A stretch of 64,000 nt of DNA. It comes from Streptomyces fradiae (GTDB lineage Bacteria > Actinomycetota > Actinomycetes > Streptomycetales > Streptomycetaceae). The notes under the pieces were generated by a model, which had not been told where the DNA came from, searched no databases, and saw only the letters and a list, made by a program, of their open reading frames with translations. Numbering within the stretch: the first letter of the stretch is position 1; every line of letters starts with the position of its first letter. Made by a program: the position numbers and the translations under genes. Of the stretch, positions 18,141 to 27,755 are shown one piece after another. The stretch spans positions 2,418,001-2,482,000 of the forward strand of contig NZ_CP065958.1 of the NCBI RefSeq assembly GCF_041270065.1. The letters run 5' to 3'.

Positions 18141-19226
18141 TCAGTCCAGGTAGCCGCGCAGCTGGTCGGCGTAGGCATGGTCCCGCAGCTTGTTGAGGGT
18201 CTTCGACTCGATCTGGCGGATGCGTTCGCGCGTCACGCCGAAGATCCGGCCGATCTCCTCCAGGGTGCGGGGCCTGCCGTCGTCGAGGCCGTAGCGGAGC
18301 TGGACGACCTTGCGCTCGCGCTCGCCGAGGGTGGAGAGCACGGCCTCCAGGTGCTGGCGCAGCAGCAGGAAGGCGGCGGACTCGACGGGGGACGCGGCGT
18401 CGCCGTCCTCGATGAGGTCGCCGAGCGCGACGTCCTCCTCCTCGCCGACGGGGGCGTGCAGCGAGACCGGCTCCTGGGCGAGCCGCAGCACTTCGCCGAC
18501 CCGTTCGGGGGCCAGGTCGAGCTGGGCGGCGACCTCTTCGGCGGTGGGTTCGTAGCCGCGTTCCTGGAGCATCCGGCGCTGGACGCGGACGACCCGGTTG
18601 ATGAGTTCGACGACGTGCACGGGGACGCGGATGGTCCGGGCCTGGTCGGCGAGGGCCCGGGACATCGCCTGGCGGATCCACCAGGTCGCGTACGTCGAGA
18701 ACTTGTAGCCGCGCGCGTAGTCGAACTTCTCCACGGCCCTGATGAGGCCGAGATTGCCCTCCTGCACCAGGTCGAGCATGGTGAGGCCGCGCCCCACGTA
18801 CCGTTTGGCGACGGAGACGACGAGCCGCAGGTTGGCCTCGATGAGCCGGCGTTTGGCGATCCGGCCGAGGACCACGAGCCGGTCCAGGTCGAGCGCCAAC
18901 TGGGAGTCGAGATCGGGGGTGTTGGCGAGTTTCTCCTCGGCGAAGAGTCCGGCCTCGACCCGGCGGGCGAGCTCGACCTCCTCCTCGGCGGTGAGCAGCG
19001 GCACCCGGCCTATCTCGCGCAGGTACTGCCGGAAGAGGTCGGAGGAGGGTCCGTTGCCGCCGAGGTCGACGCGGCGGCGCTGGGCGGGCACGGCCTCGGA
19101 TTCCGGCTCCGCGGCCTCGACGGCCACGAGCTCGACCGGAGAGGGTTCGCGCGGCGACGGTTCGAGTGGAGAGAGCTCGCCCGGGGGCGGTTCGGTCACG
19201 GCGAGGGTCTGGGGCTGGGTCTGCAC
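18141..19226 (-). CDS. hrdA: RNA polymerase principal-like sigma factor (HrdA type)
   Basis: Group 1/2 sigma-70 factor, 361 residues, that directs RNA polymerase to promoters. After a variable Glu/Pro-rich N-terminus come region 1.2 ([19 protein letters not shown]), region 2 with [32 protein letters not shown] and [17 protein letters not shown] (-10 recognition and melting), region 3, and region 4.2 [20 protein letters not shown] (-35 recognition). It lacks the long acidic N-terminus of HrdB, so it is one of the extra Hrd sigmas. Position beside dnaG and the ABC pair matches S. coelicolor hrdA, which is the basis for the symbol. The start is GTG with GGAGG nine bases upstream. Confidence 0.85.
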   Translation of the reverse strand: MQTQPQTLAVTEPPPGELSPLEPSPREPSPVELVAVEAAEPESEAVPAQRRRVDLGGNGPSSDLFRQYLREIGRVPLLTAEEEVELARRVEAGLFAEEKLANTPDLDSQLALDLDRLVVLGRIAKRRLIEANLRLVVSVAKRYVGRGLTMLDLVQEGNLGLIRAVEKFDYARGYKFSTYATWWIRQAMSRALADQARTIRVPVHVVELINRVVRVQRRMLQERGYEPTAEEVAAQLDLAPERVGEVLRLAQEPVSLHAPVGEEEDVALGDLIEDGDAASPVESAAFLLLRQHLEAVLSTLGERERKVVQLRYGLDDGRPRTLEEIGRIFGVTRERIRQIESKTLNKLRDHAYADQLRGYLD

Positions 19227-19266
19227 GGGGGGCGACCTCCAGGACGGGATGACACCGTCCGCTCAG

Positions 19267-19282
19267 TGTGTCGCACGACACA
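19267..19282. promoter_or_regulatory. palindrome in the hrdA leader/promoter region
   Basis: TGTGTCG-CA-CGACACA, a 7-bp inverted repeat with a 2-bp spacer, 41 bp upstream of the hrdA start codon. It sits where the promoter should be and could be an operator. No regulator is known to me for it. Confidence 0.35.
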
Positions 19283-19336
19283 ACACCGCCACGAGGGGCG
19301 TGCGGTGACTTTTTGAGTTCGCCGGGTGACCGAACG

Positions 19337-21235
19337 TTAGAGCGCGGCCGCGCCGTGGTTGCGCAGCGACTGCCCGTACTGGGTGAGCACCCACAGCTCG
19401 TTCTGTACGGCGGCCACCTGGGCGGGGTCGCCGTGCGGGCCGAGCCGGGCCAGGGTGCCCTGGACGTCGCGGATGCGCCGGTCGACGGCCCGGAGCCGTA
19501 CGGTCACCAGCTGGTCGCCCGCGTACGCCTCGTCGACGATCTTCGCGAAGATCACCTCGACGGCGAGCTCGGTGACGAGCGCGCGCACGGTGTCGTCCGG
19601 GGCTGCCTCGCGGACCGCGTCGAGATAGTCGGCGGGCGCGTCGGTGGCACCGCCCGCGTCCATGACGCACTGGCGGACGGCCGCGTAGGGCGGGGCGGTG
19701 AACTCGTCCACCCCGTACGCGTCGAAGGCCGGGGAGACCAGCTCCGGGCGCTGCAGGGCGAGCTTGAGCAGCTCGCGCTCGGTGCGGTGGGCGGGGCTGC
19801 GCAGGTTGAGCGCGGGGCCGGCCGGGGCGGTGGGGGCCTGGATGCCGGCGGTGTCGTACGGCCGGCGCCGGTCGCCGCGGCGGTCGGGCTCCTTGCCGCC
19901 GCCACCGCGCTGCCAGCGGGCGATCTGGGCGACCCGGCGGACCACGAACTGGGTGTCCAGGATGCCGAGCATGCCGGCGAGCTGGACGGCGACCTCGTGC
20001 TGCGAGGCCACGTTCTTGATGCGGGCGACGATCGGGGCGGCCTCGTCGAGCGCGGCGGCCCGGCCGGACGGGATCTCCAGGTCGTAACGCCGGACGATCT
20101 GGCGGAGCGCGAACTCGAAGAGCGGGACGCGCGGCTCGACGAGGTCGGCGACGGCCTCGTCGCCCTTGGCGAGCCGCAGTTCGCAGGGGTCCATGCCGTC
20201 GGGGGCGATGGCGATGTAGGTCTCGGCCGCGAACTTCTGGTCGTCCTCGAAGGCGCGCAGGGCGGCCTTCTGGCCGGCGGCGTCGCCGTCGAAGGTGAAG
20301 ATGACGCGGGCCGAGCCGTTGTCCATGAGGAGGCGGCGCAGGATCTTGATGTGGTCGCCGCCGAAGGCGGTGCCGCACGTGGCGATGGCGGTGGGGACGC
20401 CGGCCAGGTGGCAGGCCATGACGTCGGTGTAGCCCTCGACCACGACGGCCCGGCTGACCTTGGCGATGTCCTTCTTGGCCAGGTCGATGCCGTAGAGCAC
20501 CTGGGACTTCTTGTAGATCGGCGTCTCGGGCGTGTTGAGGTACTTGGGCCCGTTGTCGTCCTCGCGGAGCCGGCGCGCGCCGAAGCCGACGACGTCGCCG
20601 CCGACGTCCTTGATCGGCCACATCAGGCGGCCGCGGAAGCGGTCGATGGGGCCGCGGCGGCCGTCCTGGGAGAGGCCGGAGAGGATCAGCTCGCGGTCGG
20701 TGAAGCCCTTGCCGCGCAGGAAGCGGGTGAGGTGGTCCCAGCCGGCCGGGGAGTAGCCGACGCCGAAGTGCTCGGCGGCGGCCTGGTCGAAGCCGCGCTC
20801 GGCGAGGAACTTCCGGCCGATCTCGGCCTCGGCGGAGCCGAGTTGCTCCGCGTAGTACTGGGCGGCGATCTTGTGGGCGTCGACCAGGCGGGTGCGTTCG
20901 CCGCGCTGGTGGCCGGGGTTGTAGCCGCCCTCCTCGTAGCGCAGGGTGATGCCCGCCTTGGCGGCGAGCCGCTCGACCGTCTCCGAGAAGGAGAGGTGGT
21001 CGATCTTCATCACGAAGGCGATCGTGTCGCCGCCCTCCTGGCAGCCGAAGCAGTGGAACAGGCCCTTGCTGGGGCTGACCTGGAAGGAGGGCGACTTCTC
21101 GTCGTGGAAGGGGCAGAGGCCCTTGAGGTTGCCGCCGCCCGCGTTGCGGAGCTGGAGGTACTCGGACACGACGGCGTCGATCGGGACCGCGTCCCGTACC
21201 GCCTTCACGTCGTCATCGTTGATCCTGCCTGCCAC
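19337..21235 (-). CDS. dnaG: DNA primase
   Basis: Essential 632-residue primase that synthesises RNA primers for lagging-strand replication. The N-terminal CHC2-type zinc site is complete: C41, H44, C62 and C65 (CPFH and CFGC). The central catalytic core has the Toprim elements VVVEGYTDVMACHLAG and FTFDGDAAGQKA, which bind metal. The C-terminal third (from about 430, with a charged linker containing RRGDRRRP) is the helicase-binding domain that contacts DnaB. Length and order match actinobacterial DnaG. It ends 110 bp before hrdA on the same strand, recalling the primase-sigma arrangement of the macromolecular synthesis operon, although rpsU is absent. Confidence 0.97.
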   Translation of the reverse strand: MAGRINDDDVKAVRDAVPIDAVVSEYLQLRNAGGGNLKGLCPFHDEKSPSFQVSPSKGLFHCFGCQEGGDTIAFVMKIDHLSFSETVERLAAKAGITLRYEEGGYNPGHQRGERTRLVDAHKIAAQYYAEQLGSAEAEIGRKFLAERGFDQAAAEHFGVGYSPAGWDHLTRFLRGKGFTDRELILSGLSQDGRRGPIDRFRGRLMWPIKDVGGDVVGFGARRLREDDNGPKYLNTPETPIYKKSQVLYGIDLAKKDIAKVSRAVVVEGYTDVMACHLAGVPTAIATCGTAFGGDHIKILRRLLMDNGSARVIFTFDGDAAGQKAALRAFEDDQKFAAETYIAIAPDGMDPCELRLAKGDEAVADLVEPRVPLFEFALRQIVRRYDLEIPSGRAAALDEAAPIVARIKNVASQHEVAVQLAGMLGILDTQFVVRRVAQIARWQRGGGGKEPDRRGDRRRPYDTAGIQAPTAPAGPALNLRSPAHRTERELLKLALQRPELVSPAFDAYGVDEFTAPPYAAVRQCVMDAGGATDAPADYLDAVREAAPDDTVRALVTELAVEVIFAKIVDEAYAGDQLVTVRLRAVDRRIRDVQGTLARLGPHGDPAQVAAVQNELWVLTQYGQSLRNHGAAAL

Positions 21236-21271
21236 GGATGAATTCTACGGGGCCGGGCCACCGTTCCAGGG

Positions 21272-22534
21272 TCACGGAACCAGGCTCTCCAGGTCGACCG
21301 AGGCGTCCGCGAGGCGCTCCGGATCCACCTGGGCCCGGGACCGGATGAGCTTCTGGACGGGCTCTGTGACGTCCCACACATTCACGTTCATGCCCGCGAT
21401 CACCCGGCCCTCCTTGAGCCAGAAGGAGATGAACTCGCGCTTGCCGGTGTCGCCGCGGACCACGACCTGGTCGTACGAGCCGGGCGGCGCCCAGCCGGAG
21501 TACTCCATGCCCAGGTCGTACTGGTCGGAGAAGAAGTACGGCACGCGGTCGTACGACACGTGCTGCCCGAGCATCGCGCGGGCGGCGGCCGGGCCGCCGT
21601 TGAGGGCGTTGGCCCAGTGCTCGACGCGGATCCGGTGGTGCAGCGAGGGGTGGTGGAAGGCGGCCACGTCGCCGGCCGCGAAGATGTCGGGGTCGGAGGT
21701 GCGCAGCGACTCGTCGACGGCGACGCCGCCGCCGTCGGCGCGGTCGACGAGGGCGAGCCCGGCGTTCTCGGCGAGGGCGGTGCGCGGGGCGGCGCCGATG
21801 GCGACGAGGACGGCGTGGGCGGGGTGCTCGTCGCCGTCGTCGGTGCGGACCGCGAGGACCATGCCGTCCTGTCCGGTGATCTCGGCGAGCCGGGCGCCGA
21901 AGTGGAAGCGGACGCCGTGGTCGGTGTGCAGGTCGGCGAAGAGCTGGCCGAGCTCGGGGCCGAGGACCCGGTGCAGCGGGGTGGGGTCGGCCTCGACGAT
22001 CGTGACCTCGACGCCGTACCCACGGGCCGCGGAGGCGACCTCCAGGCCGATCCAGCCGGCGCCGGCGATGACCAGCTGGCCGTTCTCCCGGCCGAGCTTC
22101 CGGAGCTCGTCGCGGAGCCGCTCGGAGTGGGCGAGCCGGCGCAGATGGTGGACGCCGGCCAGGTCGGTGCCGGGGAGGTCGAGGCGGCGCGGCTCGGCGC
22201 CGGTGGCGAGGAGCAGCTTGTCGTAGCGGATGACGGTGCCGTCGCCGAGGCGGACGGTGTGCGCTTCGCGGTCGACGGCGGTGACGGTCTGGCCGAGGTG
22301 CAGCTCGACGTCGGCCTGGGCGTACCAGGCGGGCTCGTGGACGAAGACGGAGTCCCGCTCCTCCTTGCCGTTCAGATAGCCCTTGGAGAGCGGGGGGCGT
22401 TCGTAGGGGTGCTCGCGTTCGTCGCCGATGAGGATCACCCGGCCGTTGAACCCCTCGTCGCGCAGCGTCTCCGCCGCCTTGGCCCCGGCCAGGCCCCCGC
22501 CGACGATGACAAAGGTCTGATCTGCGTCGACCAC
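21272..22534 (-). CDS. FAD-dependent ferredoxin/rubredoxin reductase-like oxidoreductase
   Basis: Predicted 420-residue soluble flavoprotein that moves electrons between NAD(P)H and a ferredoxin-like partner. The FAD-binding Rossmann motif is at the N-terminus (FVIVGGGLAGAKAAETL). The NAD-binding motif follows in the middle (LVIAGAGWIGLEVASAA), and the third FAD contact is DPDIFAAGDVAAFHHP. The C-terminal domain resembles the reductase-C domain of BphA4/ferredoxin reductases (EYSGWAPPGSYDQVVVRGD). The start is GTG 22534 with an excellent GAGGAGG site; the open frame upstream of it is not needed. It is separate from dnaG (36 bp) and its electron acceptor is not encoded nearby. Confidence 0.88.
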   Translation of the reverse strand: MVDADQTFVIVGGGLAGAKAAETLRDEGFNGRVILIGDEREHPYERPPLSKGYLNGKEERDSVFVHEPAWYAQADVELHLGQTVTAVDREAHTVRLGDGTVIRYDKLLLATGAEPRRLDLPGTDLAGVHHLRRLAHSERLRDELRKLGRENGQLVIAGAGWIGLEVASAARGYGVEVTIVEADPTPLHRVLGPELGQLFADLHTDHGVRFHFGARLAEITGQDGMVLAVRTDDGDEHPAHAVLVAIGAAPRTALAENAGLALVDRADGGGVAVDESLRTSDPDIFAAGDVAAFHHPSLHHRIRVEHWANALNGGPAAARAMLGQHVSYDRVPYFFSDQYDLGMEYSGWAPPGSYDQVVVRGDTGKREFISFWLKEGRVIAGMNVNVWDVTEPVQKLIRSRAQVDPERLADASVDLESLVP

Positions 22535-22647
22535 GTTGATTCCTCCTCGTTTCGACCGGTTCCCTACGCTACGCCCCCGGGCGGGGCCGGGGCCGTACCG
22601 CCTCGGGGCATGCATGCGAGGGTCCCGCAACGGCCGGGAAGACGAAA

Positions 22648-22664
22648 GGGGGCGAACGGCCCCC
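22648..22664 (-). terminator. hairpin behind dgt
   Basis: GGGGGC / GCCCCC with a GAACG loop, 12 bp past the dGTPase stop codon and followed on the minus strand by TTTCG. It is short but well placed to end the dgt transcript. Confidence 0.55.
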
Positions 22665-22676
22665 GCGCACGGCCCC

Positions 22677-24038
22677 TCAGGCCCTCGGGGGGCGCAGGCG
22701 GGCGTGCAGGGTGCGGGCGGAGGCGTCGGTGAGGGAGGCGATCTGGTCGACGATCACCCGCTTGCGGGCACGGTCGTCGGGCGCGCCGACGAACAGCGCC
22801 CGGAACTGGGGTTCGAGCCCTTCGGGCGCGCGGGCGGCGAGGTCCTCGGCGAGCTCGGCGAGCACGATGCGCTGGTCGGCCCGGAGCGCCTCCTGCTCGG
22901 CGCGCTGCATCACGTACCGGTCGGCGACGGCCTTGAGGACGGCGCACTCGTTGCGGGTCTCGCGGGGGACGACCAGCTCGGCCGCGTACCGGGTCAGCCG
23001 GCCCGATCCTCCCCCAGAGCCTGAACGGCCTGGGTGGTACCCCCATGCCTCCCGGGTCGCGCCCTCGGCGGCGAGGCAGAAGCGCCCGATGAGCTGGCTG
23101 GTGGCGTCCTTGAGGCGGGCCTGGGCGACCGCCGAGCCGTCGTACCCGTGCGGCCACCACTCCTGGTCGAGCAGCCGGTCGAGGGCGTCGGCGAGCTCCT
23201 GCGGATCGGTGTCCTCCGGTACGTAGCGCCCGCGGGCGACGGCCCAGATGTCGGCCCGCTCGGGCTCGGCGAGCAGCAGGTTGGGGTCGATGTGCCCGGC
23301 GTGCAGCCCGTCCTCGACATCGTGCACCGAGTACGCCACGTCGTCGGACCAGTCCATGACCTGCGCCTCGAAGCACTTGCGGTGCCCGGGCGCGCCCTCC
23401 CTGATCCAGGCGAAGACCGGCAGGTCGTCCTCGTACACCCCGAACTTCGGCGAACCGGGGTCGGTGGGGTGCCCGCCGCGCGCCCACGGGTACTTGGTGG
23501 CGGCGTCGAGCGCGGCCCGGGTGAGGTTGAGCCCGACGCTGACGGGCTCGCCGGTGACGGGGTCGGTGACGAAGCGCTTGGGCTCGATCCGGGTGAGCAG
23601 CCTGAGCGACTGCGCGTTCCCCTCGAAGCCGCCGCAGTCCTTCGCCACGTCGTTCAGCGCCTGCTCGCCGTTGTGCCCGAACGGCGGGTGCCCCATGTCG
23701 TGCGCGAGGCACGCGGCCTCGACGAGGTCGGGGTCGCAGCCGAGCGCCGCCCCGAGCTCGCGCCCGACCTGGGCGCATTCGAGGGAGTGGGTGAGCCGGG
23801 TGCGGGGGCTCGCGTCCCACGCGTGGCTGCGCGTCCCGGGGGTGACCACCTGCGTCTTGCCCGCGAGCCGCCGCAGCGCGGCGGAATGCAGCACCCGGGC
23901 CCGGTCACGCTGGAAGGCGGTGCGCCCGGGGCGTTTGTCGGGCTCGGGGGCCCAGCGTTCGAGAGCGGCGGCGTCGTAGCCGGGGGTGGCGGGGACGTCG
24001 GGGGTGGCGGGGTCCGTGGGTTCGGTGATGCCTTCCAT
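22677..24038 (-). CDS. dgt: deoxyguanosinetriphosphate triphosphohydrolase
   Basis: HD-domain enzyme of 453 residues that splits dGTP into deoxyguanosine and tripolyphosphate. The metal-binding residues are visible: H84 (RTRLTHSLE), H113-D114 ([15 protein letters not shown]), then the later helix [17 protein letters not shown] with the fourth-ligand Asp. The ATG at 24038 removes an unlikely 93-residue extension. The protein carries a short insertion around residues 331-344 ([15 protein letters not shown]) that corresponds exactly to a GC-rich repeat element in the DNA and does not look like family sequence. A strong hairpin follows the stop codon. Bacterial dGTPases help balance dNTP pools and in some hosts resist phage. 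Confidence 0.92.
   Translation of the reverse strand: MEGITEPTDPATPDVPATPGYDAAALERWAPEPDKRPGRTAFQRDRARVLHSAALRRLAGKTQVVTPGTRSHAWDASPRTRLTHSLECAQVGRELGAALGCDPDLVEAACLAHDMGHPPFGHNGEQALNDVAKDCGGFEGNAQSLRLLTRIEPKRFVTDPVTGEPVSVGLNLTRAALDAATKYPWARGGHPTDPGSPKFGVYEDDLPVFAWIREGAPGHRKCFEAQVMDWSDDVAYSVHDVEDGLHAGHIDPNLLLAEPERADIWAVARGRYVPEDTDPQELADALDRLLDQEWWPHGYDGSAVAQARLKDATSQLIGRFCLAAEGATREAWGYHPGRSGSGGGSGRLTRYAAELVVPRETRNECAVLKAVADRYVMQRAEQEALRADQRIVLAELAEDLAARAPEGLEPQFRALFVGAPDDRARKRVIVDQIASLTDASARTLHARLRPPRA
23007..23046. repeat. Streptomyces-type GC-rich palindromic repeat inside dgt
   Basis: The stretch starts TCCTCCCCCAGAGCC, passes through TGAACGGCC and ends GGTACCCCCA. It matches the form of short palindromic elements I know from Streptomyces intergenic DNA: GGGGGTACC, a small stem-loop, then GGGGGAGG on the other strand. 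Here it lies in frame within dgt and adds about 14 residues. Confidence 0.6.
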
Positions 24039-24355
24039 GCCCCGAAGGTAACGGGCGGGACGGACAAGTGGGGCAAGGACGCGGCCCCGGCTTGCCGCGG
24101 GCCGCGGATCAGGGCCGGAACTCGTAGGAGCACGGGCCGCGTTCGCCGACGCCCGCCGACGCGACGAGGCCGCGAGCGCCGGGCGGAGAGACCGGCCCAC
24201 CTGCCGTCTGAACGGGTTCGAAATCGCACCCGGGACGGGCGGACCGCTGTTACGATCACGCCTTCGGACGGGAAGCGCCGGAGGGGGCCGCGCGGAGCAC
24301 GCGCGAACGAAGGCCACCCGTCCCCAGCCTGATCAGGCTCTCGGAGGGGACTTCC
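24039..24355. other. divergent intergenic region between dgt and the secreted repeat protein
   Basis: The 317 bp hold the promoters of dgt (minus) and the secreted protein (plus). TACGAT near 24254 is a plausible -10 for the plus-strand gene, which would leave a leader of about 90 nt. The leader is GC-rich and can form several stems, but I do not recognise a riboswitch class in it. Confidence 0.4.
24326..24349 (+). promoter_or_regulatory. palindrome plus strong ribosome binding site before a TTG start
   Basis: A perfect 14-bp palindrome AGCCTGATCAGGCT (24326-24339) is followed after 3 bp by GGAGGGG (24343-24349), eight bases before TTG 24356. The strong site supports the TTG start. The palindrome could be an operator or a small hairpin affecting access to the site. 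Confidence 0.5.
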
Positions 24356-27300
24356 TTGTACAGACACGCCCGCACCGCGCTGGCCGTGACCACCGCCCTC
24401 GGCATCGCCGCCGGCCTCGCCACCGCGGTCACGGCACCCGCGGCCGCCGCCCCGGCCGGTCCGTCCGGCACCACCGCCACCGACGAGGTGGTGATCCCGA
24501 ACCCCGGCCGCGAACTGCCGCGCAGCGACTATCTGAAGCAGGCCGGCACCACCGGCTACGCCCATGTCCTCGAAGGCACCGGAACGGTCTGGACGGACTA
24601 CGGCACCGGCACCCACACGCCCGTCACCGCCTCGGCCGCCGCAGGGCACTCCGGCCACTGGGCGACGATCAGCAGCGAACCGCTCGACCAGCCGCGCACG
24701 GTCACCATCCAGGAACTCGGCTCCGAGGCGCGGAAGACCGTCACGCTCCCGGCCGGCCTTCGGTGGTCCGGCGCGTACAACGCCGACACGACCCTCGCCT
24801 TCGGCATGGACGACACCGGCCGGCTGACCTCGCTCACGCTCTACCAGGCGGCCGAGGACGGCACCACGCGCGCCCGGCCCGTCGAAAATCTGCCCGAGCT
24901 GTACGGCGGGCTCGGCGCCTGGAAGCAGGACCTGCGGGGCGCGGTCCTGCGGACCCGCACGACGGCCACCGGACCGGTCACCCCGTTCCTGCTCGACTAC
25001 GCCACGGCCACCATCACGGCGCTCCCGGCCGCCATGGGCACCCCCATCGCCCTCGCTCTCGGTGACCGCCACGTCGTGGGCTACCCCGGCGCCGGCAAGC
25101 CGCTGCTGTCCGTGCCCCGCGGCAACCCGACGGCCCAGCCGGTGGAGACCGTGCTCCCGGCCCCCGTCGACGGCGAGAGCTCCGGCGTCTCGTTCGCGGT
25201 GAGCGGCGACAACGTCGTCTACCAGCGCAAACTCCAGTTGCCCACCAATGGCACGCTGGCCGGCCGGGCGCTGCGCGCGATCCCTGTCGGCGGCGGCACG
25301 GCCACGGAACTCCTGAAGTACGCCGAGGAGGGCGGCTTCGCCACCGCTCCCGACGGCAGCGTCCTGGTCGCCGGCGGCACCGGGGCCCTCGACTGGGCCG
25401 TCCGCCGGATCGTCACCGGCGCCGACGGGGTGCCCCAGGTGACCCGGGTCCGGGACGTTCCCGCCATGCCGCGTGACATCCAGCGGCTCGCCCTGGGCGG
25501 CGGCCGGGTGAGCTACCTCAGCCCCCGGCGCGACTGGAACGAGCTGTTCGACGTCGACACGACCATGACCGGCACTCCCACGGCCGGTACGCCCACCAAA
25601 CGATTCGCCTTCGCCGTCCACCCGGTCAGCGGCCTCGCCTCGCTCGGCGACGGCGACTCGGTGGCCCTGTGGGGCACGACCGTGGCCGCGCCGACCGAGC
25701 CGACCACGTACAAGGGCTTCGGCCTTCCGGCCGGCGAGACCGTCGTGGACGCGGCGGGACGGTATGTCGTGGTGAAGGCCGGCGACACCACCTACGTCGG
25801 TGACGTCGAGAACTACGACGGAAACAAGTCGTCCGTCCTGCTGACCCTGCAGAACTCCCCCGCCGCCGTGTGGGGCAGCAAGGCGTGGAAGCCCGCCGGG
25901 ACCGCCCCGGCCTCGGGACTGGTCAACGCCTACGACCTGAAGACGGGGACGACCTCCCCGTCCGTCGACCTCATGTCCGGCTGCCGGCCGACCGACCTGC
26001 GGGCCGTGGGCCGCTGGCTGTACTGGGCCTGCGGGGCTGGCAAGGCCGGTGTCTACGACCAGACGCTGAAGAAGAGCGTTCCGGTCCCGGTCGGCGAGGC
26101 CCTGCTCGGCGACGGGTTCGTCGTCCGGCACGAGGGCGGCAAGCTGATGACGACGAACGCCGCCACCGGGCAGACCTCGGAACTCGCCGACCTGCCCGCC
26201 TCGTCCGCCTCGGACCGGGGCACGGGGTGGACCGTCGACAAGTTCGGCGCCCATGTCGCCTATCTCGACGCCGGGAAGAACATCCACGTCAAGCGCGTCC
26301 CGGTGGCCGCCCAGCCGTTCTCCCTGGTCGAGGGGAACGACCCGTTCGTCTCCGGGCCCATGGCCGCCCGTGTGCGGATGTCGCGCACCGTGGGTGCCTG
26401 GACGGCGGAGATCAAGAACGCGGCCGGCAGCACCGTACGCACCTATCGCGGCACCCGGGGCACCGCCGCCGGGGTGACGTTCGCCTGGGACGGCAGGGAC
26501 GATCACGGGCGCGGTGTCGCGGCCGGCCGCTACACCTACGTCCTGACCCTGCAGCCCGCGGACGGTGCCGGCACGGCGCAGCGCGTCACCGGCACCCTCG
26601 ACGCCTGGGACATCGGGCTCACCACCCTGCCGGGCACCTTCCGCCCGCTCACCCCGGCCCGCCTCATGGACACCCGCACCGGCCTCGGCGCGCCGAAGGC
26701 GAAGGTCGGCCCCGGCAAGACCGTCACGCTGAAGGTCGCGGGCGCCGGCGGAGTCCCGGCGACCGGGGTCAGCGCGGTCGTCCTCAACGTCACCGCGGTC
26801 AGCCCGACCGCAGCGGGCTTCGTCTCGGTCTACCCCTCCGGCACCCACCGGACCTCGGCGTCGAATCTCAACTTCACCGCCGGTCAGACCGTCCCCAACT
26901 CCGTCGTCGTCCCGGTCTTCGACGGCAAGGTCACCTTCTACAACAACAGCGGCTCGACCGACCTGCTCGCCGACGTGTCCGGCTTCTACCAGGAGGACCG
27001 GGCCGGCGCCGGCTACCAGCCGGTCACACCCCGCCGCCTGATGGACACGCGCACCGGCCTCGGCGCGCCGAAGGCCAAGGTCGGCGCGCGCGGCACGGTC
27101 ACGCTGGCCGTACCGGAGACCTCGGCCAAGGCCGTGGTCCTGAACGTGACGGCGACCAACCCCACCAAGGCGAGCCATGTGTCGGTCCAGCCGTACGGTG
27201 CGCCGGGCGCCCCGGTCTCGAACCTGAACTTCACGGCGGGCCAGACCGTGGCCAACCATGTCGTCGTGCCGGTGGTGGACGGCAAGGTGACGTTCTACAA

Positions 27301-27724
27301 CGCCGCGGGCACGGTCGACCTGATCGCGGATGTCGCCGGGTACTTCACGCAGGACGCGCACGGCGTGTTCACCGCCATGCAGCCGCTGCGGGTCCTCGAC
27401 ACCCGCTACTACTACGACGTGCCGCCCGCCAGGATCGGTGCCGGGCAGACGCGGACCCTGTGGGTCGGCGGCCGGGGCATCGTCCCGGCCGATGTGACGG
27501 CCGTGGTCCTGAACGTGACGGTCACCGGCCCGACGGCCACCGGCTATGTCTCGGTGTACCCGTACGGGACGGCGCGCCCGTCGGTGTCCAGCGTCAACTT
27601 CACCGCCGGCCGGACGGTGCCCAACCTGGTCGTCGTCCCGGTGAAGGACGGTCAGATCACGTTCTACAACCACGCGGGCAGCATCGACCTCATCGCCGAC
27701 ATCGCCGGCTACTACACCGGCTGA
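24356..27724 (+). CDS. large secreted protein with FlgD-like Ig domain and three C-terminal tandem repeats
   Basis: Predicted 1,122-residue exported protein. TTG 24356 gives a Sec signal peptide (YRHARTALAVTTALGIAAGL, ending in an Ala-rich cleavage region). Residues about 50-670 have the repetitive short-strand look of a beta-propeller with no catalytic motif that I can name. About residues 680-745 resemble the FlgD Ig-like fold (FAWDGRDDHGRGVAAGRYTY). Three tandem repeats of about 115-120 residues then start near 762, 886 and 1005. Each opens with a variant of ARLMDTRTGLGAPKAKVG and contains AVVLNVTA, VSVYP, LNFTAGQTVPN and VTFYN. The third copy is the most divergent. Function is unknown; a cell-surface or polysaccharide-binding role is a guess. 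No sortase signal or membrane anchor is seen. Confidence 0.8.
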   Translation: MYRHARTALAVTTALGIAAGLATAVTAPAAAAPAGPSGTTATDEVVIPNPGRELPRSDYLKQAGTTGYAHVLEGTGTVWTDYGTGTHTPVTASAAAGHSGHWATISSEPLDQPRTVTIQELGSEARKTVTLPAGLRWSGAYNADTTLAFGMDDTGRLTSLTLYQAAEDGTTRARPVENLPELYGGLGAWKQDLRGAVLRTRTTATGPVTPFLLDYATATITALPAAMGTPIALALGDRHVVGYPGAGKPLLSVPRGNPTAQPVETVLPAPVDGESSGVSFAVSGDNVVYQRKLQLPTNGTLAGRALRAIPVGGGTATELLKYAEEGGFATAPDGSVLVAGGTGALDWAVRRIVTGADGVPQVTRVRDVPAMPRDIQRLALGGGRVSYLSPRRDWNELFDVDTTMTGTPTAGTPTKRFAFAVHPVSGLASLGDGDSVALWGTTVAAPTEPTTYKGFGLPAGETVVDAAGRYVVVKAGDTTYVGDVENYDGNKSSVLLTLQNSPAAVWGSKAWKPAGTAPASGLVNAYDLKTGTTSPSVDLMSGCRPTDLRAVGRWLYWACGAGKAGVYDQTLKKSVPVPVGEALLGDGFVVRHEGGKLMTTNAATGQTSELADLPASSASDRGTGWTVDKFGAHVAYLDAGKNIHVKRVPVAAQPFSLVEGNDPFVSGPMAARVRMSRTVGAWTAEIKNAAGSTVRTYRGTRGTAAGVTFAWDGRDDHGRGVAAGRYTYVLTLQPADGAGTAQRVTGTLDAWDIGLTTLPGTFRPLTPARLMDTRTGLGAPKAKVGPGKTVTLKVAGAGGVPATGVSAVVLNVTAVSPTAAGFVSVYPSGTHRTSASNLNFTAGQTVPNSVVVPVFDGKVTFYNNSGSTDLLADVSGFYQEDRAGAGYQPVTPRRLMDTRTGLGAPKAKVGARGTVTLAVPETSAKAVVLNVTATNPTKASHVSVQPYGAPGAPVSNLNFTAGQTVANHVVVPVVDGKVTFYNAAGTVDLIADVAGYFTQDAHGVFTAMQPLRVLDTRYYYDVPPARIGAGQTRTLWVGGRGIVPADVTAVVLNVTVTGPTATGYVSVYPYGTARPSVSSVNFTAGRTVPNLVVVPVKDGQITFYNHAGSIDLIADIAGYYTG

Positions 27725-27755
27725 TCCGGTCCATCGGCTCCCTCGGCCGCACGCG

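Noticed and set aside
18141..19226. Assigning this sigma factor as HrdB
   Set aside because: It lacks the long acidic and lysine-rich N-terminal region of HrdB and has the neighbours of hrdA.
15970..19281. 1,103-residue minus-strand frame running through the ABC exporter and hrdA
   Set aside because: Low-complexity Arg/Pro/His/Gly translation opposite real genes; the true frames carry clear motifs.
24250..24355. Possible c-di-AMP or other riboswitch before the secreted repeat protein
   Set aside because: The leader is GC-rich and foldable but I could not match the conserved elements of any known riboswitch class.
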